NCBI GenBank assembly: GCA_035461175.1
Contig: DATHVR010000166.1
Location: forward strand, 1-18,448
Direction: 5' to 3'
DNA: 18,448 nucleotides
Source: DATHVR01 sp035461175
GTDB taxonomy: Bacteria; Actinomycetota; Acidimicrobiia; Spongiisociales; ZC4RG35
Shown here: positions 1-6,970 of the stretch, piece by piece
Layout of the letters: each line of letters opens with the position of its first letter
Numbering within the stretch: position 1 is the first letter of the stretch
The notes under the pieces: model-generated
The model's database searches: none
The model's input: the letters and a program-made list of their open reading frames with translations, nothing else
Told to the model about the DNA's origin: nothing
Made by a program: the position numbers and the translations under genes

Positions 1-283
1 CCCACCCCGTACTGCCTTCTTCGTCTTTCTCGGCCGGAATTCCGAACAGCATCACCCCGCCGATTCCCAGGTCGGCCGCCTCCTCCACCACCGGGACCAA
101 CCGGTCCACCGAATACTGAGCATGGCCGGGCATCGACGAAATCGGCCGCTCGACGGCCTGTCCCGGAACCACGAACAGTGGCAACACCAGCCCGGCCGGA
201 TGCAGGCGGGTCTCCGCTACCAGCCTTCGCATCGCCGGAGTGCGGCGCAGCCGCCGGTCGCGTGCAATGGGAAACGAGGTCAT
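1..283 (-). CDS. hemB: Porphobilinogen synthase (delta-aminolevulinic acid dehydratase), N-terminal part, cut by window edge
   Basis: Only the first 94 residues are in the window; the gene continues beyond position 1. I translated it directly from the minus strand. The opening R-R-L-R-R-T-P-A-M-R-R, then the strand LVLPLFV (33-38 region), PISSMPG (47-53), QYSVD (56-60) and DLGIGGVMLFGIP (71-83) followed by KDEEGS are the standard N-terminal signature of HemB, which condenses two 5-aminolevulinates to porphobilinogen in the cytosol. The metal site and the Schiff-base lysines lie in the missing part, so the metal type cannot be read. The ATG shares ATGA with the hemD stop codon, and GGAAAGGA lies just upstream inside hemD, so translational coupling is likely. 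It is the last visible gene of the hemA-hemC-hemD-hemB unit. Confidence 0.95.
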   Translation of the reverse strand, partial: MTSFPIARDRRLRRTPAMRRLVAETRLHPAGLVLPLFVVPGQAVERPISSMPGHAQYSVDRLVPVVEEAADLGIGGVMLFGIPAEKDEEGSTGW

Positions 284-966
284 GATGTCCTTTCCATCAG
301 ATTCGCAAGCCCCCGGGCGATTGCCGCCACCGATGGGCGCTCGGGGATGACGTCGGGCTCCCGCCCGCGTTGTCGCAGTGCGGCCGCGGTGACCGATCCC
401 ATCACAGCAGTGACGGGCACCTCGTCGAGCCGGCGAGCCATCTCCCAACCTTCGATCGACGAGGGAGACCCGAAAACGACCGCGTCGGCCGGGTCGGCTC
501 CGGGGGCGATCGGGACGGTGGCGTAGACCGCCTCGACGTCGAGGTGAGCGCCGGCAGCACTCAGACGCCGGCCGCGAGCACTATCGGCGTGGCGGGCGGC
601 CGGGAAGAAGACCCGGCGTCCGCTGACCCCGTCTATCACCAGATCGACGAGATCGTCCCCATCCCCGTCCCCACACACGGCGACGATTCCCCCGGCCTGC
701 TCCACCGCGGCGGCGGTGGCTTCACCCACGGCGGCCGCCGGTGACGAAGGGAAGCCACCGGCGGGCCACAGTATCCGGACCGCCCGGGCCGACGTGACGA
801 AAAGGAGATCGGCCGCGGCCGCCCGGCGACGGGCGTCGGCGAGAATGGGCTCGGCGGCCGGGTGGACCTCGATGCAAGGCAGGCTGAGGGGCTCCAACCC
901 TACGGAATGCAACGCCTCTTCCCAGCAAGCATACGAGTCGGAGGCGGTGGTTACGGCCACGCGCAT
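280..966 (-). CDS. hemD: Uroporphyrinogen-III synthase
   Basis: A 228-residue protein that would cyclise hydroxymethylbilane to uroporphyrinogen III in the cytosol. HemD is poorly conserved, but the expected landmarks are present: an MRVAVTTA start strand, LLFVTSARAV near 54-63, AAVGEATAAAV near 77-87, VVFGSPSSIEGW near 163-174, and the closing AVMGSVTAAALRQRG plus DVIPERPSVAAI. The open frame extends about 55 codons further upstream, into hemC, but that extension is Arg/Pro-rich shadow sequence. I chose the ATG at 966 because it lies two bases past the hemC stop and begins the first beta strand. The length is slightly short for the family (about 240-270). It lies between hemC and hemB and its stop overlaps the hemB start. 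Confidence 0.9.
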   Translation of the reverse strand: MRVAVTTASDSYACWEEALHSVGLEPLSLPCIEVHPAAEPILADARRRAAAADLLFVTSARAVRILWPAGGFPSSPAAAVGEATAAAVEQAGGIVAVCGDGDGDDLVDLVIDGVSGRRVFFPAARHADSARGRRLSAAGAHLDVEAVYATVPIAPGADPADAVVFGSPSSIEGWEMARRLDEVPVTAVMGSVTAAALRQRGREPDVIPERPSVAAIARGLANLMERTS

Positions 967-968
967 GC

Positions 969-1829
969 TCAGAGTTCCAGACGGTCGGCCGCCAGCTTCG
1001 CCACCTCGGACGGAGAACCGCCAGTGACCTCGACGCGGCGCGGGCCCCGGTCGTCGTCGACGAAGGCAGCCAGCGTGATGGCACCGCTGCCATCGACCTG
1101 CCAGGCGTAGGCACCGAGCGCGGAACGGCAACCGGCTCCGGTGATCTCCAACAGCTGCCGCTCCGCCTCCACGCTGCGCCGTGTCTCGGGGTGGTCGATC
1201 TCGGCCAGGGCGCTGGCGGCGGCGCCCCCACGCCGCGCTTCGAGAGTGAGAGCAGCCTGGGCCGGTGCCGGGACCATCTCCTCGAGGGTGAATCGGTAGG
1301 CGACATCCGTACTGCGGCCCAGGCGGACCAGACCGGCCTCAGCCAGGATCACTGCAGCCACTTCACCCGATCCCACCTTGGCGAGTCGGGTGCCGACGTT
1401 GCCCCTAATCCCCACCACCTCCAGATCTGGACGGAGAAGACGAAGTTGGGCGGCCCGCCGGGGACTTCCGGTCCCCACCATCGCCCCCGTCGCGAGGGCG
1501 TCGGGGACAGACCCGCACATGACGTCCCAGGGCACACCTCGCGCCGGGTAGAAGGGCACCAGTTCCTCGGGGCCTTCGACCGGGAGGTCCTTGCCGGAAT
1601 GGACGGCGACGTCGGCGCGGCCATCCAACACCGCCGCCTGCACAGCACGGACGAACGCCCCCACCTCGGAGAGAGCGGTCACCGGAGTAGTCCGGTCGCG
1701 ATCGCCCGTCGAGACGATGGGGACGATCGAGGCCGAGTACCCGACCTTGGCCAATTCGTCCACGACCAGCGTCGCCTGGGCCAGGGCGAGGGGGGAACGC
1801 CGGGTGGCGAGCCGGACGTCAGTCATCAT
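969..1829 (-). CDS. hemC: Porphobilinogen deaminase (hydroxymethylbilane synthase)
   Basis: A 286-residue cytosolic enzyme that joins four porphobilinogens into hydroxymethylbilane. Visible family marks are the opening RLATRRSPLALAQA (6-19), VHSGKDLP (77-84) with the catalytic aspartate D81, GTGSPRRAAQL (119-129), the arginine-rich RGNVGTRLAK (142-151), LAEAGLVRLG (162-171), and C234 in TGAGC, the cysteine that carries the dipyrromethane cofactor. No key residue is missing and the length is typical (about 300). The gene begins with two consecutive ATG codons (1829 and 1826) inside the last codons of hemA, an 8-11 bp overlap that suggests coupled translation. It is followed after two bases by hemD. 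Confidence 0.96.
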   Translation of the reverse strand: MMTDVRLATRRSPLALAQATLVVDELAKVGYSASIVPIVSTGDRDRTTPVTALSEVGAFVRAVQAAVLDGRADVAVHSGKDLPVEGPEELVPFYPARGVPWDVMCGSVPDALATGAMVGTGSPRRAAQLRLLRPDLEVVGIRGNVGTRLAKVGSGEVAAVILAEAGLVRLGRSTDVAYRFTLEEMVPAPAQAALTLEARRGGAAASALAEIDHPETRRSVEAERQLLEITGAGCRSALGAYAWQVDGSGAITLAAFVDDDRGPRRVEVTGGSPSEVAKLAADRLEL

Positions 1830-2967
1830 CGAACATGGTCGACAGCACCTCGACCAGCCGCGGGTCGCGGCTGGTGCGGACGGCCGAGACGGGCTTGTCC
1901 ACCAGCTTGCGGGCGACGGTGTGGACCGCCTGACGCAACACGGCGTGGTCGGCCGGATCGCTCAGGCGGCCGGCGAACCGCGATACGGTTTCCTCGACGG
2001 CGGCGTCGGCCGAGGCCATAATCGTGCGGATCACAGGACCCGCCTTGTCCTGATTCGCATAGTGATGGTGGGCTTCGGCGGCCCGCTCCGCCACATGCGA
2101 CGAGGACTGCCCTGCCTCACCGCGTCGGGCGGCCAGGCGGGCGATGTCGTCGATGCCGACGTACTTCACGGCGGGGCTGTTGGGAGCCTCGAAGTCGGGA
2201 GGCATAGCCATGTCGACCAGGGTGAGGGCGGACCGGCGGCGGGCCAGGATCTCGCTCAGCATTCTCACGTCGAGAAGCCTGCTCGAGGCAGCGGTGGCCG
2301 AGACAACCGCCGACGCCGACTCCAGTACCTCGGCCAGGTTCTCCCACGAGACGGCCGTTCCCTCCCCGGGGCCGATCTTTTCCGGCGACCGCGCCACCAC
2401 CGTCACTTCAGGTGGGGCCGGGAGTGCGGCCAGCGCCGCCAGCACGGCCCGGGCCATCGTGCCGCTGCCGACGACCGCCACCTCGGCAGAGCCGCCTACG
2501 ATCTGAGCGGCGACGGCGGCCAGGGTGTCGTGGGGTGAGGGGCCCATCAGTTCTCGGGAGGACCGGCCCGTGGCGACGGCCGTTTCCAGCAGCTTCAGGA
2601 ACGGCCCATCCACACGGCCGCGCTGTCTCATATCGGCCACGGCCTGGCGGAACTGGGTCAGGACCTCGGCCTCGCCCAGCACCGGTGACTCCAGACCCGC
2701 CGCCACCCGGAAAAGGTGCTCGGCGGCCGCGGCGCCCGAACGGAAGCGGGCTTCGATTACCGGATCGCCGATGAGGGTGGGAATGAGACCTTGCAGCTCG
2801 GGTTGGTCGCAGGGAGCCACGACCTCCACCCGCAGGCAGGTAGAGAGGACGAACACCCCCGGAATCACCGCGCCCCGTCCCAGTTCGCGAGCGATGCAGG
2901 CGCGCGCCGAACCGTCGAGATCGGGATACGCGAAAGTAGCCGAGGTCAGATCCACGAGGGTGGGCAA
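1819..2967 (-). CDS. hemA: Glutamyl-tRNA reductase, with divergent N-terminus
   Basis: First step of C5-pathway tetrapyrrole synthesis: NADPH reduction of glutamyl-tRNA to glutamate-1-semialdehyde. The 382-residue protein keeps the catalytic cysteine C44 in VLSTCLR, HLFRVAAGLESPVLGE (84-99), a nucleotide-binding loop VVGSGTMA (165-172), LVDMAMPPDFEA (250-261), and a C-terminal dimerisation helix with KLVDKPVSAVR (354-364). Two things differ from the usual enzyme. The NHxTAPVxxRE motif expected in the first 15 residues is absent (LTSATFAY stands there), and the usual asparagine after the catalytic cysteine is leucine (STCLR for STCNR). The start is TTG at 2967 with GGAG about 13 bases upstream; no ATG or GTG fits better. 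It heads the hemACDB unit. hemL and hemE are not in the window. Confidence 0.9.
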   Translation of the reverse strand: MPTLVDLTSATFAYPDLDGSARACIARELGRGAVIPGVFVLSTCLRVEVVAPCDQPELQGLIPTLIGDPVIEARFRSGAAAAEHLFRVAAGLESPVLGEAEVLTQFRQAVADMRQRGRVDGPFLKLLETAVATGRSSRELMGPSPHDTLAAVAAQIVGGSAEVAVVGSGTMARAVLAALAALPAPPEVTVVARSPEKIGPGEGTAVSWENLAEVLESASAVVSATAASSRLLDVRMLSEILARRRSALTLVDMAMPPDFEAPNSPAVKYVGIDDIARLAARRGEAGQSSSHVAERAAEAHHHYANQDKAGPVIRTIMASADAAVEETVSRFAGRLSDPADHAVLRQAVHTVARKLVDKPVSAVRTSRDPRLVEVLSTMFDDD

Positions 2968-3063
2968 GCTACGCCGGCGACTCCGCGACAGCGAGTCGGA
3001 ACGATACCGACACAGAGTCGACTGCCTTTCGCACCCGATTTCTCGCGCCAGAAAACCTGGGGC
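2968..3063. other. Intergenic spacer between hemF and hemA
   Basis: This 96-base gap separates the hemH-hemF pair from hemA, all on the minus strand, and must hold the hemA promoter if hemA is transcribed separately. I see no convincing -35/-10 pair. A small inverted repeat, CGACTC (2978-2983) and GAGTCG (2993-2998), lies 11-31 bases upstream of the hemA TTG start and overlaps the probable ribosome-binding GGAG. It could fold over the start region, but its arms are only 6 bp. The right end overlaps the terminator-like hairpin described separately. Confidence 0.4.
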
Positions 3064-3075
3064 TTACACCCAGGT
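3051..3075 (-). terminator. Terminator-like hairpin at the end of hemF
   Basis: Read on the minus strand, ACCTGGG, a 7-base loop and CCCAGGT form a 7-bp perfect stem that spans the hemF stop codon and is followed directly by TTTTC. The stem with a short T run fits a weak intrinsic terminator separating hemH-hemF from hemA. The T run is only four bases, so termination may be partial. Confidence 0.45.
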
Positions 3076-3942
3076 GCGGGGCTCCCCGCGCACCAGAGCA
3101 AGCAATTCTGCCTCGGGAGAACCCGGTTCGGGCCGGAACGACTCGTCCCACCGGGCCCGGGGAGGGAGCGACGCCAGGATCGACTCGGTCCGACCCCCGG
3201 TGTCGAGCCCGAAACGGGTGCCCCGGTCCCAGACGAGATTGAACTCGACGTAGCGCCCGCGTCGGATCTCGTGCCAGAACCGCTGCTTGTCGTCGGCGCT
3301 GGTACCGATACGGCGTTCCAGGATCGGGAGGTAGGCCGCCTCGAGGGCGCCCCCCAGCTCCCTCTGAAAGGCCCATATCCCCTCCTGATTCTCGGTCATG
3401 TGGTCGAAGAAGATCCCCCCTACGCCCCGGGCCTCACCCCGGTGGGGGAGATAGAAATAGCGGTCACACTCGGCTTTCCAGCCCGGGTAATCGGTCACCG
3501 GATGACGGCTGCTGGTCTCGGCAAGCACACGATGGAAGTGGGTGGCGTCCTCGGGGAACAGGTAATAGGGAGTCAGGTCGGCACCACCCCCGAACCAGGC
3601 GGTATCGTCGGTTTCGAAGTAGCGCAGGTTGGCGTGAAAGGTGGGGGCATGAGGATCCCGGGGATGGACGATGGTCGAGATCCCCGTCGCGAAGAATTCG
3701 CGTGTCTCAGCCGCCAGCCGATCTGTCATCGTGGCCGGCATCTCTCCCCACACGGCCGAGAAGTTGACCGCCGCCCGCTCGAGCGGCCCCTCCCCCGCCA
3801 ACGTCCAGCTTTCACCTCCGCCACCCCCCGGACGGCTCCACGGCTCCCGCGTGAAGGTGCTGGTCCCGTCCACCCGCTCCAGACCGGCGGCAAACGAGGC
3901 CTGGATCCGTCGGTATCCAGCTTCGATCTCTGCCCGGTTCAC
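3064..3942 (-). CDS. hemF: Oxygen-dependent coproporphyrinogen III oxidase
   Basis: A 292-residue cytosolic enzyme that converts coproporphyrinogen III to protoporphyrinogen IX by O2-dependent decarboxylation of two propionates. It carries the family's hallmark blocks: NFSAVWGE (60-67), FHANLRYFE (102-110), WFGGGADLTPYYLF (117-129), HRGEARGVGGIFFD (167-180), and near the end RYVEFNLVWDRGTRFGL (230-246) followed by TGGRTESILASLPP (248-261). The length matches HemF (about 300). The open frame runs 79 codons further upstream into hemH, but those residues are Arg/Pro-rich and unlike HemF. I therefore chose the GTG at 3942, which shares GTGA with the hemH stop; no clear Shine-Dalgarno precedes it, consistent with coupled translation. 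HemF is not part of the coproporphyrin-dependent haem branch typical of Actinobacteria. Confidence 0.95.
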   Translation of the reverse strand: MNRAEIEAGYRRIQASFAAGLERVDGTSTFTREPWSRPGGGGGESWTLAGEGPLERAAVNFSAVWGEMPATMTDRLAAETREFFATGISTIVHPRDPHAPTFHANLRYFETDDTAWFGGGADLTPYYLFPEDATHFHRVLAETSSRHPVTDYPGWKAECDRYFYLPHRGEARGVGGIFFDHMTENQEGIWAFQRELGGALEAAYLPILERRIGTSADDKQRFWHEIRRGRYVEFNLVWDRGTRFGLDTGGRTESILASLPPRARWDESFRPEPGSPEAELLALVRGEPRTWV

Positions 3943-4970
3943 GAGGCGGAGCGCACCATGTCGGCCACGGCATCGGCCCACTCCGGAGAGGCGTTGAGGC
4001 AGGGAACGAGAAGGAAGTCCGCGCCGCCGAGCTCCTGCCATTGGGCCCGGCCCCGAATCCCGATCTCCTCCAGTGTCTCGAGGCAGTCGGCCGTGAAGGA
4101 GGGAGTGAGCACGGCCAAACGTTGCACCCCGGCCTCGGCCAGCCGGGGGAGGAGGAGGTCGGTGTAGGGCTCGATCCACTTCTGGCCGGCCAACCGCGAC
4201 TGGAACGTCGTCGAGTACGAATCCTCGGCCAGTCCCAGGCGACTGGCCACTGCCCGGGTGGTGGCGAACGAGTGGGCTCGATAGCAGAAGCGGTTGACCT
4301 CCTCGATGCTGTCACAGCACGAGGCCTCGCTCAGGCACCAGGAACCCGAGAGATCGCCTTTTCGGATCTGACTCTCGGGAAGGCCGTGATAGCTGAAGAC
4401 GACATGGTCGGGATCGAACTCCTCGAGATGCGAACGGGCGGACTCGCTGAGCGCGGCCAGGAAACCCTCGTCGTCGTAGAACCAGTTGACCGTCGATACC
4501 TCGGGAACGTTCCAGCGCCGCCCGGTCTCGGTCTTGGCCGCCTCCAGGGCAGATCCGGTTGCCGCCGAGGAATACTGCGGAAAGAGCGGCAGCACCACCA
4601 GGCGGTCACACCCCTGTTCCATGAGCTGATCGACGGCGCTCTCCAGCGATGGCTCCTGATAACGCATCCCCACCGCCAGCCGGTACCCGGCCCCCAGCCG
4701 CTCGGCCACCTCCCGGGCCAGTTCCTCGGTGTGGAGCGTCAGAGGCGATCCTGCCTCCGTCCAGATCTGGCGATAGGCATGAGCCGACTTGCGGGGTCGG
4801 AAGGGAAGGATGATCGCGTTGAGCAGCAACGCCCGGGCCGGGGCGGCCATGTCCAGCACCCGGGGATCACCGAGGAACTCGCGCAGGTAGGCACGGACAT
4901 CCCTGACTTCCGTTGACTTCGGGGTTCCGAGCTGGATCAGCAAGACCCCGATCGGGGAGGTACCGGACAT
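3939..4970 (-). CDS. hemH: Ferrochelatase with an internal four-cysteine [2Fe-2S] motif
   Basis: A 343-residue enzyme that inserts Fe2+ into a porphyrin as the final haem step. Family marks are GVLLIQLGTP (8-17), YLREFLGDPRV (28-38), AGSPLTLHTE (73-82), VLPLFPQYS (126-134), SYHGLPES (193-200) with catalytic H195, FQSRLAGQKWIEPY (256-269) and SFTADCLETLEEI (291-303) with E298 in the position of the catalytic glutamate. Cysteines C212, C218, C219 and C229 form a C-x5-C-C-x9-C cluster in an 18-residue internal segment. This is the pattern known from Myxococcus xanthus-type protoporphyrin ferrochelatases that bind [2Fe-2S] through one internal stretch. The gene starts at ATG 4970, which has no Shine-Dalgarno, so the transcript may be leaderless. 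It overlaps hemF by 4 bp. Confidence 0.96.
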   Translation of the reverse strand: MSGTSPIGVLLIQLGTPKSTEVRDVRAYLREFLGDPRVLDMAAPARALLLNAIILPFRPRKSAHAYRQIWTEAGSPLTLHTEELAREVAERLGAGYRLAVGMRYQEPSLESAVDQLMEQGCDRLVVLPLFPQYSSAATGSALEAAKTETGRRWNVPEVSTVNWFYDDEGFLAALSESARSHLEEFDPDHVVFSYHGLPESQIRKGDLSGSWCLSEASCCDSIEEVNRFCYRAHSFATTRAVASRLGLAEDSYSTTFQSRLAGQKWIEPYTDLLLPRLAEAGVQRLAVLTPSFTADCLETLEEIGIRGRAQWQELGGADFLLVPCLNASPEWADAVADMVRSAS

Positions 4971-4978
4971 GGCCGGGA

Positions 4979-4984
4979 ACCGTA
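4979..4984 (-). promoter_or_regulatory. Possible -10 box for a leaderless hemH transcript
   Basis: On the minus strand TACGGT matches TAnnnT and lies 8 bases before the A of the hemH ATG, the spacing expected if transcription begins at the start codon. The absence of a Shine-Dalgarno sequence before hemH supports a leaderless message, which is common in Actinobacteria. The hexamer 17 bp further upstream (TTTCTG) is a poor -35 match, so this is tentative. Confidence 0.25.
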
Positions 4985-4997
4985 GGGAAGCGTAAAA

Positions 4998-5012
4998 CCG
5001 ACAGAAAGTCGG
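4998..5012 (-). terminator. Small intrinsic-terminator-like hairpin between the SLH gene and hemH
   Basis: On the minus strand CCGAC, a 5-base loop and GTCGG are followed directly by TTTTA. The 5-bp stem is short but has a U-tract. It lies downstream of the larger hairpin at 5025-5054, so the two would act in tandem to stop transcription from the SLH-protein gene before hemH. Confidence 0.45.
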
Positions 5013-5024
5013 GTCAGATCCGAT

Positions 5025-5054
5025 GGACGGCGAGGCCCTCCCGCCTCGCCGTCC
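5025..5054 (-). terminator. Strong 12-bp hairpin after the SLH-protein gene
   Basis: GGACGGCGAGGC (5025-5036) and GCCTCGCCGTCC (5043-5054) are perfectly complementary across a 6-base loop, starting 10 bases past the TAG of the SLH gene. There is no T run directly after it, but U-tract-poor hairpins of this kind commonly end actinobacterial transcription units, and a second hairpin with a T run follows. Confidence 0.7.
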
Positions 5055-5063
5055 CGGCCCCGC

Positions 5064-6890
5064 CTATCCGTCCAGCGCCCGGCGCAGGAAGGCAGCCATC
5101 TGCTCACGGGTGACATTGTCGGTAGGACAGAACCGGTCGTTGGTGGGCGGATTACAGCCCCGCGTCACCCCCGCCGTGCCCAGACGGTCGATGTCGGCTT
5201 CGAACACCGAGCTGTCGTCGTCGGTGAACAGATCCCCACCCCCGTCGTCGGAATAACCCAGCGCCCGCACCAGGAACGCCGCCATCTGACCCCGGGTCAC
5301 ATGCTCGGTAGGACAGAACTCGGAGTTCGCGGGCGGGTTACACCCACGGGTGACTCCCGCCGTCCCCAGGCGGTCGATGTCACCTTCGAACACCGAGCTG
5401 TCGTCGTCGGTGAACAGGTCCCCGCCCCCGTCGTCGGTGTAACCCAGCGCCCGCACCAGGAACGCCGCCATCTGCCCCCGGGTCACCGGATCCTTGGGAC
5501 AGAACTCGGTGTTGGCAGGCGGATTGCAGCCCCGGGTGATCCCCTCCGCCGCCAACCAGCAGATGTCATCCTCGAACACATTCGACGAGTCCACGTCGCT
5601 GAAATCATGGCTGCACTCCCCGTCGCCGGGGGGTGGGGGTCCGGTGGTACCTTCCCGATCGACCCGGTACACATCAACGGCCGAGTTGTCATCCGGATCG
5701 AAGCCGGCCTCGGTCGTGAAGGCCACGAAACGCCCGTCACGGGAAATGGCCGGCTCGTGAAGATAGCTGCCGCTGGAGCGGTCCCCCGGTGACCCGTCGT
5801 CGTAGACCGACACCACCTCGCCGGAGTCGGCCTGGCGGTCGTAGACCACCACGTCCGCCCGACCATTGGCAGCGCCGTAGATGTCGAGCCCGGCGGTGAA
5901 GGCCACATACCTTCCGTCGCCCGAGATCACCGGATTCGGGTCCTGGGACACGGTCGCTCCGCCGCCGGGAATCCGTTCCACGCTGTCGGCGACGGCGTCA
6001 TAGACGAACACGTCGTTGGTATCGGCGGGATCGCCGGCGACGTAGTTGGTGTCGGGGGAACTGAAGGCGACGTAACGTCCGTCTCCGGACAGCGACAGGA
6101 ACTGGGGATGGGAACTCTGGGGCCGTTCGTTGCCCAGCCTGGGATTGGCGACCTCCCACGTGTCGGTGTTCCGATCGAAGAGGATGATGTCGGCGAACGC
6201 CCCGAACTCGCCCGTCTTGAAAGCCACGTATCGGCCGTCGTCGGAGATGTCGACGTCGACATTCGAGTCGCTGAAGGCGGACACCCCGTCCGTGACCCGC
6301 TCGGAAAGCCCGGTGGTGCGATCGAACACCAGGACCGCCCAGGAGTTGGCGGGCATCCCGTCCTCGTAGCCGGCACCGTTGAAGGCGACGTAGCGACCGT
6401 TGCCGGAGATGGCCACATTGGCCACCGCCCCTCCCTGCTGTCCGACATCGCCCAGCACCCGGGTGGTGGTGCCGGCGACGCGGTCCCGTATGAAGGCATC
6501 GCCCCTCTCGTTGTCGTCCCCCGCCACCAGGTTGTCGGCGTTGGAGATGAAGACGGCGTAGCGTCCGTCGGCCGAGATATCCACCGAGTTGGCGCCTGAA
6601 CCGCTGTTGGAGTTGCCCCTGACACCGCCCGAAGACACGCTGATCAGCTCCATGGCACCGGTCTGCATGTCGCGAACGAAGACATCGCTGTTGTCGGTGT
6701 CCCCCGGCACCAGGTCCGCGGTCGAGACGAAGGCGACGTATCGGCCGTCGTCGGATACGGCCACCGACCCGGCGCCGCCGTTGTCGAGCGGGGAGACACT
6801 CACCCACGAAATACTCTGGTCGGCGGCGGCGGCGGTCATGAGCCCCAGCACCACCGCCGCGGCGAGTAGCAGCTTCACGGACAACTTCAT
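5064..6890 (-). CDS. Secreted seven-blade PD40 beta-propeller protein with three C-terminal SLH domains
   Basis: 608 residues. A Sec signal peptide (K2/K6, hydrophobic 7-22, probable cleavage after A23) is followed by seven repeats of the form D-I/V-S-x-D-G-R-Y-V-A-F at about 43, 102, 159, 212, 265, 320 and 380. This is the PD40/TolB-type strand, and seven copies suggest a complete propeller. A proline linker (418-421) leads to three SLH domains (about 428-484, 491-545, 553-608), each with TRGQMAAFL or TREQMAAFL and a GCNPP ... FCP cysteine pair. SLH domains normally bind cell-wall polymers, so the protein probably sits on the cell surface; the propeller ligand is unknown. ATG 6890 is preceded by AGGAGG at 9 bases. 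The gene stands alone between hemH and a divergent regulator, and its stop is followed by two hairpins. Confidence 0.88.
   Translation of the reverse strand: MKLSVKLLLAAAVVLGLMTAAAADQSISWVSVSPLDNGGAGSVAVSDDGRYVAFVSTADLVPGDTDNSDVFVRDMQTGAMELISVSSGGVRGNSNSGSGANSVDISADGRYAVFISNADNLVAGDDNERGDAFIRDRVAGTTTRVLGDVGQQGGAVANVAISGNGRYVAFNGAGYEDGMPANSWAVLVFDRTTGLSERVTDGVSAFSDSNVDVDISDDGRYVAFKTGEFGAFADIILFDRNTDTWEVANPRLGNERPQSSHPQFLSLSGDGRYVAFSSPDTNYVAGDPADTNDVFVYDAVADSVERIPGGGATVSQDPNPVISGDGRYVAFTAGLDIYGAANGRADVVVYDRQADSGEVVSVYDDGSPGDRSSGSYLHEPAISRDGRFVAFTTEAGFDPDDNSAVDVYRVDREGTTGPPPPGDGECSHDFSDVDSSNVFEDDICWLAAEGITRGCNPPANTEFCPKDPVTRGQMAAFLVRALGYTDDGGGDLFTDDDSSVFEGDIDRLGTAGVTRGCNPPANSEFCPTEHVTRGQMAAFLVRALGYSDDGGGDLFTDDDSSVFEADIDRLGTAGVTRGCNPPTNDRFCPTDNVTREQMAAFLRRALDG
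5202..5486. repeat. Near-identical tandem DNA copies within the SLH domains (186-bp period)
   Basis: The 99 bases from 5202 and the 99 bases from 5388 differ at about five positions by eye. They encode the junction between SLH domains 2 and 3 and that between domains 1 and 2. The offset is exactly 186 bp (62 codons), the SLH domain period. The remainder of each period, and the terminal domain, are more diverged. Recent duplication or gene conversion would explain the patchy identity. Confidence 0.8.
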
Positions 6891-6970
6891 CTCTCTCTAC
6901 CTCCTGGAACGTTCACGGGACGGCGTCGGGCCGGAAACGAGCTCTCGCCGCCGTCTGCGCGGAACCCGAA

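Noticed and set aside
967..1131. Upstream extension of hemD to position 1131
   Set aside because: The extra 55 residues are Arg/Gly/Pro-rich and overlap hemC coding sequence; the family start strand begins at the ATG at 966.
2716..4167. Plus-strand open frame of 483 codons opposite hemF, hemA and hemH
   Set aside because: It lies antisense to strongly recognisable enzymes, its product has no motif, and GC-rich codon bias creates long antisense frames; treated as a shadow.
3943..4179. Upstream extension of hemF to position 4179
   Set aside because: The extra 79 residues overlap hemH in another frame and resemble no HemF; the GTGA junction at 3942 is the natural start.
5064..6890. TolB of the Tol-Pal system
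   Set aside because: The PD40 propeller is shared, but the C-terminal SLH domains, the missing TolB N-terminal domain and the absence of tolQRA/pal genes do not fit.
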